A stretch of 6,231 nt of DNA from Phycisphaeraceae bacterium (GTDB taxonomy: Bacteria > Planctomycetota > Phycisphaerae > Phycisphaerales > Phycisphaeraceae): assembly GCA_028281215.1 (NCBI GenBank), contig JANQKH010000398.1, forward strand, positions 1 to 6,231. The letters are read 5' to 3'. The notes under the pieces are model-generated. The model had not been told where the DNA came from. It made no database searches and saw only the letters and a list, made by a program, of their open reading frames with translations. Positions 1 through 5,143 of the stretch are shown in pieces. Within the stretch, counting starts at the first letter, position 1; each line of letters begins with the position of its first letter. A program made the translations under genes and the position numbers.

Positions 1-8
1 ACCTCCTT
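1..8 (-). promoter_or_regulatory. Shine-Dalgarno sequence for the gene after mraZ (presumably rsmH)
   Basis: Read on the minus strand, the last eight bases are AAGGAGGT, a perfect complement to the 16S rRNA anti-Shine-Dalgarno. It lies at the window edge, so a start codon 5-10 nt further on would be outside. In most bacteria mraZ is followed by rsmH (16S rRNA m4C1402 methyltransferase), which is the expected gene; this is inference from family gene order, since no coding part is visible. An alternative is an ATG at 33-35 whose frame stays open to the edge (M-I-H-A-R-R-R-S-D-K-E-V), which would make AAGGAG part of the Lys-Glu codons. The 124 nt between the mraZ stop and the edge hold no other convincing gene: the ATG overlapping the mraZ stop (ATGA) opens only 15 codons. 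Confidence 0.5.
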
Positions 9-124
9 GTCCGAGCGCCGACGGGCGTGGATCATCCTTGATCTCGCCCTTTCCTGTCTCGGTCGCTGTCGACCGGGTTGTCAATGCCGAGGGCGGTTCG
101 TCCCTGTTCCGCCGATCGGCCCCA

Positions 125-619
125 TCATTCACCCGCGCCGGCCCGCTTATTCCGTTTTCGCATGGCACGGCGGGGATTCATCATCATTTGCGGATTGTCT
201 GCCAACGTTTTTTCCACGTATTCAAGCCATGGACCGCGATCGCGTACCTTGATGTGATCACGTACACCGACCAGCACAACTTCGCTGGGCAGTTTCGACA
301 TTTTCAAAAGGTTGTCAGGCAATCGAATGCGTCCTTGCTTGTCCAGTTCAACCCGTCGGGCCAGGCCGAACATCAACTGCTCGTACTCAAACAGTTCGTC
401 GTCATCGAGTTCGCTTTCGTCAAGTTGTTCAGCCCGTTTTTCAAAGCCGCTCTCGGAGTAAAGGCAGAGTGTGCCGCCGTCGCCGAGCATGACATACATC
501 GCCAGGGTTTCATCGTCACCGGCCTTGGACTGTCGGCGAAGTTGAGCGCGGACGTCGCTTGGAATCGCGAGGCGATTCTTCGGATCAATCGTGTGCTCGA
601 AGGTGCCGGTGAAAACCAA
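125..619 (-). CDS. mraZ: MraZ, dcw-cluster transcriptional regulator
   Basis: MraZ is a ring-forming DNA-binding protein of the SpoVT/AbrB-like fold that binds repeats in its own promoter and controls the division/cell-wall (dcw) gene cluster. Both half-domains are visible with the family DxxxR signature: D12-P-K-N-R16, inside EHTIDPKNRLAIP, and D93-K-Q-G-R97, inside ELDKQGRIRLP. Between them lies an acidic stretch (about residues 67-80). The protein is 164 aa against about 143-152 in well-known relatives; the excess is a C-terminal tail (about 140-164) with a basic run, RRAMRKRNKR. The chosen start is TTG (617-619): it aligns with the usual short N-terminus before (F)xGxxEHT, no in-frame ATG or GTG lies between it and the upstream stop at 656-658, and a GGGG at 630-633 could serve as a weak ribosome site. 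An ATG at 622-624 is out of frame. Identification is firm; the exact start is less so. Confidence 0.95.
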   Translation of the reverse strand: MVFTGTFEHTIDPKNRLAIPSDVRAQLRRQSKAGDDETLAMYVMLGDGGTLCLYSESGFEKRAEQLDESELDDDELFEYEQLMFGLARRVELDKQGRIRLPDNLLKMSKLPSEVVLVGVRDHIKVRDRGPWLEYVEKTLADNPQMMMNPRRAMRKRNKRAGAGE

Positions 620-702
620 AACATGTCGTCCCCATGACCCCAGATTTCCGAAGACTCAACCCGTAAACTTCCAACTTCCCCCTTTTGTTATTCATTTATG
701 GG

Positions 703-731
703 AATATACCCCACTTTGATCCCCACTGCAA
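703..731 (-). promoter_or_regulatory. Candidate sigma70-type promoter for mraZ
   Basis: On the minus strand a -35-like TTGCAG (726-731) is followed after exactly 17 nt by TATATT (703-708), which matches TATAAT in five of six positions; the -35 matches TTGACA in only three. Transcription would begin near 695-697, leaving a leader of roughly 75-80 nt before the TTG start of mraZ. The MraZ-type GTGGG elements overlap the -35 and fill the spacer, which supports this being the regulated promoter of the cluster. Seen by eye; start site not known. Confidence 0.5.
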
Positions 732-746
732 GGCGCGATTCCCACA
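709..746 (-). promoter_or_regulatory. Candidate MraZ operator: repeated GTGGG elements
   Basis: Minus-strand GTGGG occurs at 741-745, 722-726 and 710-714. The last two belong to a perfect direct repeat AGTGGGG (721-727 and 709-715), 12 bp apart, while the first is 19 bp further upstream. MraZ of several bacteria binds short G-rich direct repeats (TGGGN type, or AAAGTG type in mollicutes) upstream of its own gene; the promoter-proximal copy here reads AAAGTGGGG and fits both descriptions. Spacing of 12 and 19 bp departs from the roughly 10 bp period of the E. coli repeats, so the number and register of real sites is uncertain. Position across the -35 and spacer fits autorepression. Confidence 0.5.
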
Positions 747-766
747 GGGGTGTTTTTCGGCACCAC

Positions 767-786
767 TGTGGAAAAATTGTGGAAAT
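767..786 (-). promoter_or_regulatory. Two tandem DnaA-box-like sequences upstream of mraZ
   Basis: Minus-strand TTTTCCACA (767-775) matches the relaxed DnaA box TTWTNCACA, and ATTTCCACA (778-786) matches it with one mismatch. They have the same orientation and lie 11 bp apart, about one helical turn, some 35-55 bp upstream of the -35. DnaA boxes controlling division genes in the mraZ-ftsL operon have been described in Bacillus subtilis, so a link between replication initiation and dcw expression is conceivable. Two short AT-rich words can also occur by chance. Confidence 0.3.
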
Positions 787-868
787 GGCGGGGCGATCGC
801 CGATGGTATCGGGTTTCGCTTCAAATGTTGCTCAGACCTGACTGGTTGCCTTGATCACACGTGGGCTT

Positions 869-887
869 GCTGGTTTAGCGAACCAGC
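869..887 (-). terminator. Stem-loop at the end of the SPOR-protein gene (possible terminator)
   Basis: GCTGGTT (869-875) and AACCAGC (881-887) form a perfect 7-bp stem with a 5-nt loop that contains part of the stop codon. It lies at the 3' end of the SPOR-protein gene, where a transcript end would be expected, but no T-run follows on the minus strand, so it is not a standard intrinsic terminator. It could instead protect the mRNA 3' end or be incidental. Confidence 0.25.
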
Positions 888-1645
888 GCCAGCGGTACGA
901 CGGCTGCTTTGGGATTTAGTCGTTGTTTGGCGTGGTCGGCGAGGGATTGACTGGTGAACTGGCCGACTTGAACGAGGACGAGTTGCCGGCCGTGTTTGTC
1001 GGTGGCTGGGACGAGGCGCGGCGTACCCATGCGCAGTTGTTGCGCTCGCGGCGCGATCTGCTGGGCGGCGTTGCGCGCATAGCGATCATTGGAGTAAGCA
1101 CCGATCTGAAGCGTCCAGCCGTTGATGCGCAGTTCGTTGTCAATCAGTGCATGAAAGCCGCGGTGGTGGCTGTGTTGTTTCGCTTGTACGAAGTTGCTAC
1201 GGGCTTGCGACCATTGCCCGATGACCTGTTGGCTTTTGGCGGCGTAGTAGTGAGCGTTGGCGCGGGCTTGGCCTCGTAGGCCGCGCGTGGCGGCGAGGTA
1301 TGCCGAGGCGGCGTCGCTGTGTCGGCTTCGTTCGGCATAAATGCGGCCAAGGGTGATGTTCGCGTCGGCGGCGATGTCAGCCTGTGAACTGCTGGTCGCA
1401 TGTTTGAGATGTTCCATCGCCTGCGTGCCGTTGCCCAAGTGATACGCACTCAGGCCTGCCACATACGAAGCCTGTTGCGTCGCATCGAACTGGGTGGTCA
1501 TCGGCTGGGCGATCTGGTACGCCGAGGTGTAGTCGCCGCGATGGTAGGCGTCATACGCGGTGGCGACGCTGTTGGTCGTCGGTGCTGTTTCACACCCGAC
1601 CTGGACGGCAAGCAGGAGCATCGTTCCGAAAACAGGCAATCGCAT
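875..1645 (-). CDS. TPR-repeat and SPOR-domain probable lipoprotein
   Basis: A 256-aa exported protein. The N-terminus (MRLPVFGTMLLLAVQVGC) reads as a signal peptide ending in Cys18, making lipoprotein processing likely, though Gln at -3 is a poor lipobox. Residues about 26-160 are helix-turn-helix repeats of TPR character (YDAYHRGDYTSAYQIA, AGLSAYHLGNGTQAMEHLKHA, LGRIYAERSRHSDAASAYLAA, YYAAKSQQVIGQWSQARSNF). Residues about 175-255 form a SPOR domain starting WTLQIGAYSN and including LVLVQVGQF. SPOR domains bind glycan strands stripped of peptide stems, as found at division septa, while TPRs mediate protein contacts; a periplasmic role in division or peptidoglycan turnover is inferred, and its place directly upstream of mraZ agrees. 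The ATG start has a GGAG six nt upstream. No close named family member recognised. The frame is intact. Confidence 0.85.
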   Translation of the reverse strand: MRLPVFGTMLLLAVQVGCETAPTTNSVATAYDAYHRGDYTSAYQIAQPMTTQFDATQQASYVAGLSAYHLGNGTQAMEHLKHATSSSQADIAADANITLGRIYAERSRHSDAASAYLAATRGLRGQARANAHYYAAKSQQVIGQWSQARSNFVQAKQHSHHRGFHALIDNELRINGWTLQIGAYSNDRYARNAAQQIAPRAQQLRMGTPRLVPATDKHGRQLVLVQVGQFTSQSLADHAKQRLNPKAAVVPLALVR

Positions 1646-1713
1646 GGGCTACTCCATCAGCCATGGGGTTGATCAATATCCCTCGGTTCACGGCACATAG
1701 GGTATTCGTCGGC

Positions 1714-1746
1714 GCGTCAGCACACTTTGAATGAATGTGCGTCAGC
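1714..1746 (-). repeat. 8-bp direct repeat with internal inverted repeat
   Basis: GCGTCAGC occurs at 1714-1721 and 1739-1746 in the gap between tRNA-Arg and the SPOR-protein gene. Between and overlapping them are GCACA (1720-1724) and TGTGC (1736-1740), an inverted repeat with an 11-nt loop. It sits about 70-100 nt upstream of the SPOR-protein start and could be an operator, but no family is recognised. Otherwise 1646-1820 holds no gene that I can support and no convincing promoter. Confidence 0.2.
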
Positions 1747-1820
1747 GATGCCGGTTCGCCGTAGACGTGAACAGCGATCAGCCGGGGCATGTGTTGGAAG
1801 TGGATACAGGGTGAATCAAC

Positions 1821-1893
1821 GCGCCCGGGAGGATTCGAACCTCCGACCTTCGGATTAGGAATCCGGTGCTCTATCCAACTGAGCTACGAGCGC
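1821..1893 (-). tRNA. tRNA-Arg (anticodon CCT)
   Basis: The minus strand folds as a full cloverleaf: acceptor GCGCTCG / CGGGCGC with one T-G wobble, D arm GCTC-AGTTGGATA-GAGC, anticodon arm CCGGA-TTCCTAA-TCCGA, five-base variable loop, and T arm GGAGG-TTCGAAT-CCTCC. Loop positions 34-36 are CCT, reading the arginine codon AGG. The base pair closing the anticodon stem (27-43) is a C-A mismatch. The discriminator would be G at 1820, and no CCA is encoded, so it must be added by the CCA-adding enzyme. No duplicate of the tRNA 3' end was seen nearby, so there is no sign of an integration site. Confidence 0.95.
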
Positions 1894-1966
1894 ACGATGC
1901 GAGATTACCGCAGGATAAGCGTAGCGGGTGGCATCCCGGTGAGCAAGATAATCGAGCCACGTTGAG

Positions 1967-2040
1967 TTGCCGGAGAGGTTTTGGAGCAACTGGCGCTATC
2001 GCTCTTGAGGCAGGCATTTGTACAAGTTCCTCTCCTGCAA
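1967..2040 (-). repeat. Long interrupted inverted repeat between the thioredoxin gene and tRNA-Arg
   Basis: TTGC-C-GGAGAGG (1967-1978) is complementary to CCTCTCC-T-GCAA (2029-2040), 11 of 12 positions, enclosing 50 nt. AGTTGC (1965-1970) can alternatively pair with GCAACT (1986-1991), so the left arm has two partners. The enclosed part also holds the palindrome TTGTACAA (2018-2025). It starts 18 nt after the thioredoxin-like stop codon and could be a 3' UTR structure or a small RNA; no T-run supports a simple terminator. The minus-strand ATG in this element opens a frame that runs on into the tRNA, so I do not call a peptide. The rest of 1894-2057 shows nothing recognisable. Confidence 0.3.
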
Positions 2041-2057
2041 TGTCCCTGTTGCCCCAA

Positions 2058-2528
2058 TTACCTGGTTTCGTCACTTTGGCGGTGTGTTTTTAGCCAATCC
2101 ACCAGATCGGACGCCCCGACCCTGCCGGTACGCTCGGCGAGGACGGTTCCCTCGGCGTCGGTGATAACCATCATTGGAATGAACTTCACGTGATACTGTT
2201 GCGACAGCCCAAGGTTCTGCGGTGTGTTCTCGGTCGTTTCAATCATGACTGGCACGAACTGCTGATTCAATGTGTCGGCGACGGCGGCGTCAGGGAAAAC
2301 ATACTTTTTCATCTGCTGACATGGGCCGCACCATGTCGCGGTGAAATAGATGAATACCGGGCGTTTGGAATCGCTCGCTTTGGTGACCGCGTCGGCGTGC
2401 GACGTGAACCACGCCACCTTGCCTTTGCCGGTTTGACCGAGAAAAAGAAACGGCGCGCCGGCCGCGATCAATGCAACGGCAAAGATTGCAAGCAGGCGTT
2501 TGTCGAAGCGGGGTGGTGGGTCGGTCAT
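2058..2528 (-). CDS. Membrane-anchored thioredoxin-fold protein (DsbD C-terminal-like)
   Basis: A 156-aa protein: short cytoplasmic N-terminus (MTDPPPRFDKR), one hydrophobic segment (about residues 11-31, LLAIFAVALIAAGAPFLFLG) acting as anchor or uncleaved signal, then a thioredoxin fold outside the membrane. The active site is W-C67-G-P-C70 in FTATWCGPCQQMKKYVF, and the conserved cis-proline is in KFIPMMVI. The pattern (WCGPC, Lys-rich helix, VF.D..V...L, then V.IETTE, Y.V..IP, D.EG.VL) resembles the C-terminal domain of DsbD and the thioredoxin_7 type, so the likely role is thiol-disulfide exchange in the periplasm; the partner is unknown. An upstream in-frame ATG (2589-2591) would add 21 residues, but these look non-coding and overlap a palindrome, and the inner ATG places a K/R pair directly before the membrane segment. 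Neither start has a clear ribosome site. It lies 79 nt after the symporter gene. Confidence 0.85.
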   Translation of the reverse strand: MTDPPPRFDKRLLAIFAVALIAAGAPFLFLGQTGKGKVAWFTSHADAVTKASDSKRPVFIYFTATWCGPCQQMKKYVFPDAAVADTLNQQFVPVMIETTENTPQNLGLSQQYHVKFIPMMVITDAEGTVLAERTGRVGASDLVDWLKTHRQSDETR

Positions 2529-2557
2529 GGTGCAAGATGGTAGGCACAGTGTGACCA

Positions 2558-2604
2558 CATAGCCCGCCGCATGCGGCGGAACGCCTGACATATCCGGGGC
2601 TATG
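2558..2604 (-). repeat. Nested inverted repeat between the symporter and thioredoxin genes
   Basis: CATAGCCC (2558-2565) and GGGCTATG (2597-2604) are perfect 8-bp inverted repeats. Inside them is a perfect 16-bp palindrome, CCGCCGCATGCGGCGG (2564-2579), able to form a 6-bp GC stem with a CATG loop. The structure begins 3 nt after the symporter stop codon, as expected for a transcript end or processing site, but no T-run follows on the minus strand. It may stabilise the symporter mRNA, act as a Rho-independent-like pause, or be a dispersed palindromic repeat of this genome; one copy cannot tell. Confidence 0.45.
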
Positions 2605-2607
2605 CAT

Positions 2608-4989
2608 TTACGATGCTCCCAGATTCATCAGCCACACCGCGAACCACACAATGCCGAAACAGACGGCGAAGCAGAAGATGAAGCCGAGGAAGTCTGACGC
2701 GCGGGGTTTTTGAATTTCAATCGACGAACCGGGGAACCACTTGCGCGACTCAAACTTCTCCGGGTTTTCGTATGCCGCTTTCAATTGTCCAGTGTCCGCG
2801 TCGGCGTCAGACATCACCGGCACCTTCATTTTCGTGTAGAAACGGTCCAGTGTGTCCTTGCTGTTCTTCGGCGTAATGAAACTGACGGCGATCATGAACA
2901 GGAACGGCAACAGCAATTTTGGCGGCACGCCCAGCGTGGTCAGCATCGCCGACGATTGTTCCTGAAGGTCCATGCCGAGAAGTGAATAGACCGCCAAGTC
3001 GGTGCGGAACTGACCGTTGCCGGTGAATTCGCCGCGTTTTTCGTAGATGATCGTTTCCTTGTTGCCTTCGGTCTTGCGATCGACTTCGACTTCATCGACT
3101 TTGCCGTCGAGTTTCGACCAATACACCGGTGCGCCACCGCTCTTGAAGCGTTCTTTGATCTGCGCGCCCAGATTACCGATGTCCGGTGGCGGTCCGATTG
3201 CCTTGATTGTTTCGATGGTCTGTCGGCGTACAAGGGTGATCGCGGCATCCAGATACTTCTGCGCCTCTTCATTGAGGATCTCACCCGCTTCACCTTTCGA
3301 TTTCTTCTTCACTTCCTTGACGCGTTTGGCGTCGTCGGCGAGCGCTGCTTGGTGCGCCTTCTCCCATTCAAGGTGGGCCTCGTAAGCCTCGGCGTTGGCG
3401 ACGACCGGGTTGCCGATGGTGCCCAGCGATTGGACGCCCTGATTGGCATTTTCATTTTCAATTGCGCGGTTGTACGCGGTGAGCCACGCCTGCCGTCGCG
3501 CCAGGTCGCTCGTCTTGGCCGGTCGCGTAATAATCACTTCTTGGACGCGGTTATAGACCGCAAAGGTTTCATTCTTCGCCAGGTCCGGCATGACATTCGG
3601 CAGCACGCGCGGCATCACGAAAAAGAACCCCGTGACAAACAGCACGGTTAGCCACGCCGACCATTTGTTCGCCTTGCGCCACCACATGCCCAGCCAGAAC
3701 GTCGCGGCAAAGATAACCGGCAACGTGATCGCCGCGACGAACTGCTTGAACACATCCTGGTGCAAAATGGAGATGTACCCCGCGCCAACGATCATGACCA
3801 AACCGCTGATGCGGCCGACGAGCAGCAGTTCCTTGTCGCCCGCGTTTTTGCGCACGGGTTTATAGAAGTTGCGCGTGATCAGGCCGGACGTCATGATCAT
3901 GTAGCAGTCGGCGGACGACATCATGGCGGCGAGCATGCAGGCGAGCATGAGGCCGACGAGACCGGCGCCGGCCTTGGAAAGAATCTCTCGCGACGCCACC
4001 CCCCAGACCAGATCAGGATCGCTGGTGATTTCGACGTTGTCGGCAAAGAGTGTGAGAACGATCACGCCGGTCAGCGCCCAGCCGACGGTGCAGAATCGTT
4101 TAAGAAAGTTGCCGGTGACGAGACCGATGCGGGCCGAGTTTTCATTTTTCGCCGAGCCGCCGCCGGTGGCGATGAAGTGCGGTTGGACGACGATGCCGAT
4201 GAGCGCGAGCAGGGTTAGCGAGACGATGTAATGCAACGGAAACTCAGTGGAGCGTGGTCCACCGAAGATTTGGAAATACTCCGCCGGTGTGTTTTCATGC
4301 ATGATTTCCAGCCCGCGCATCATGCCGCCGGCGGACTCGGGATCAAACTTGTCGACAAGCATGTTCAACCCGGTTGGGATGAGAATGATCGAGAGCACAA
4401 TGATGCCGATGCCTTGGATCAGGTCGGTCCAGTAGGCGGCTTTGAGGCCGCCGAGAATGCCGTAGATGATGATCAGCAAACCCATCGCGGGGATGAGGTA
4501 GAACTTGAGGTCTTCCGGTTTCATCTCCCACGCCGTGAAGGTGTCGGCGCCGATGAGTGGAATGGCGACCTTGACCACGGCGGTGAATAACGCCGACAGG
4601 TAGAACATGTAAAAGTAAGTACCGAACACGGCATACGCCGCGCCGAGCGTCGGGCTTTGGTAGCGTTCGACGTACCAGTCACCGATGGTCAGATGTCGCA
4701 TGCGGCGGTACCAGACGCCGAAGATCCAGTAGAACGGCGTAACGAACAGCCACATGAGCACGGACCAGATGCCGGCGAGGCCGCTGGTCCATGTTTTGGC
4801 GCCGACCTGAACCGGGTCATTGCTGCCGGTGCCCGCGCCGAACGCGGCAAACGTCTGCATGATCTTGCCGAAGCTTCGGCCGCCCATGAAGAAGTCTTCC
4901 TGGCGCTTGATGCGGAACATGCAGACCACGCCGATGGTCGCCATCACCGCGAAGTAGCCCCCCAGAACGATCCAATCAAAAGTTTGCAT
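2608..4989 (-). CDS. Sodium:solute symporter family protein with large hydrophilic insertion
   Basis: A 793-aa integral membrane transporter of the SSS family (SGLT/PutP type), expected to import a small organic solute with Na+. The SSS core is visible: first helix at about 6-24; GGRSFGKIMQTFAAFGAGTGSN (36-57); signature GGLKAAYWTDLIQ (180-192); and LMLACMLAAMMSSADCYMIMTSGLITRNFY (347-376), where S358-S359 fit the Na2-site serines of the family. About eleven membrane segments precede residue 460. Residues about 461-683 are hydrophilic, with an Ala/Glu/Lys-rich, probably coiled-coil part (about 532-596, including KRVKEVKKKSK); two more membrane segments follow (about 688-706 and 767-788). Usual SSS proteins have 450-650 residues, so the insertion accounts for the extra length. 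Positive-inside reasoning puts it in the cytoplasm. The ATG start has AAGGGG 5 nt upstream. The substrate cannot be read from the sequence; the hydrolase upstream suggests a sugar or ester product, as inference only. Confidence 0.9.
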   Translation of the reverse strand: MQTFDWIVLGGYFAVMATIGVVCMFRIKRQEDFFMGGRSFGKIMQTFAAFGAGTGSNDPVQVGAKTWTSGLAGIWSVLMWLFVTPFYWIFGVWYRRMRHLTIGDWYVERYQSPTLGAAYAVFGTYFYMFYLSALFTAVVKVAIPLIGADTFTAWEMKPEDLKFYLIPAMGLLIIIYGILGGLKAAYWTDLIQGIGIIVLSIILIPTGLNMLVDKFDPESAGGMMRGLEIMHENTPAEYFQIFGGPRSTEFPLHYIVSLTLLALIGIVVQPHFIATGGGSAKNENSARIGLVTGNFLKRFCTVGWALTGVIVLTLFADNVEITSDPDLVWGVASREILSKAGAGLVGLMLACMLAAMMSSADCYMIMTSGLITRNFYKPVRKNAGDKELLLVGRISGLVMIVGAGYISILHQDVFKQFVAAITLPVIFAATFWLGMWWRKANKWSAWLTVLFVTGFFFVMPRVLPNVMPDLAKNETFAVYNRVQEVIITRPAKTSDLARRQAWLTAYNRAIENENANQGVQSLGTIGNPVVANAEAYEAHLEWEKAHQAALADDAKRVKEVKKKSKGEAGEILNEEAQKYLDAAITLVRRQTIETIKAIGPPPDIGNLGAQIKERFKSGGAPVYWSKLDGKVDEVEVDRKTEGNKETIIYEKRGEFTGNGQFRTDLAVYSLLGMDLQEQSSAMLTTLGVPPKLLLPFLFMIAVSFITPKNSKDTLDRFYTKMKVPVMSDADADTGQLKAAYENPEKFESRKWFPGSSIEIQKPRASDFLGFIFCFAVCFGIVWFAVWLMNLGAS

Positions 4990-5041
4990 ACCAGCCCCTT
5001 GTCATTACCCGGTGGCGCGCGTTGACATGATAACGTGAAGA

Positions 5042-5056
5042 ACCCGCTTGGCGGGT
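5042..5056 (-). terminator. Short GC hairpin in the symporter leader
   Basis: ACCCGC (5042-5047) and GCGGGT (5051-5056) form a perfect 6-bp stem with a 3-nt loop. On the minus strand it is followed by TCTTC, a weak pyrimidine tract, so it may be an imperfect intrinsic terminator between the hydrolase gene and the symporter, or an attenuator 53 nt before the symporter start codon. Confidence 0.35.
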
Positions 5057-5063
5057 GATCGCG

Positions 5064-5120
5064 GATCGCCGTTGTCGGGCGTCCATAAACGTGTCAAACG
5101 GCGATCAGTGATCGCCCGTT
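5064..5120 (-). promoter_or_regulatory. Mutually exclusive stem-loops upstream of the symporter (possible attenuator or terminator)
   Basis: Three complementary segments follow one another on the minus strand: A, AACGGGCGATC (5110-5120); B, GATCGCCGTT (5097-5106); C, AACGGCGATC (5064-5073). A pairs with B (10 bp with one bulge, 3-nt loop) and B pairs equally with C (perfect 10 bp, 23-nt loop), so the two hairpins exclude each other. The A-B stem lies 23 nt after the hydrolase stop and is followed by GTTTG, so it could simply be a weak terminator. The competing B-C pairing plus the hairpin at 5042-5056 gives the layout of an attenuator or small RNA switch for the symporter. No known riboswitch family is recognised. 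Confidence 0.35.
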
Positions 5121-5143
5121 AAACAAGGCGGGAAAAGTGTTAT

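Noticed and set aside
236..243. HIP1-like octamer GCGATCGC here, and again at 793-800 and 5703-5710
   Set aside because: Three copies in about 6 kb of GC-rich sequence rich in GATC words is weak evidence of enrichment, and two copies lie inside coding regions.
38..637. 199-codon plus-strand open frame opposite mraZ
   Set aside because: It is antisense to a clear MraZ, has no recognisable motif, and its composition is that of a reverse-complement shadow.
685..957. Plus-strand 90-codon frame across the mraZ promoter region
   Set aside because: It overlaps the candidate promoter and the 3' end of the SPOR gene, and its translation shows no family feature.
1590..1790. Minus-strand 66-codon frame overlapping the start of the SPOR protein gene
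   Set aside because: It overlaps the signal-peptide codons in another frame and the peptide is unremarkable.
1871..2074. Minus-strand small frame (67 codons), including an inner ATG preceded by GGAGAGG
   Set aside because: Despite a fair ribosome site, the frame runs into the tRNA gene and overlaps the end of the thioredoxin-like gene, so it is unlikely to be coding.
2529..2591. Extended N-terminus of the thioredoxin-like protein starting at the ATG at 2589-2591
   Set aside because: The 21 added residues overlap the nested palindrome and spoil the compact positive-then-hydrophobic anchor; the inner ATG is the better start, though this is not certain.
5092..5097. Perfect -35 hexamer TTGACA on the minus strand upstream of the symporter
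   Set aside because: At spacers of 15-18 nt there is no -10-like hexamer (GACAAC to AACGGC), so I do not call a promoter.
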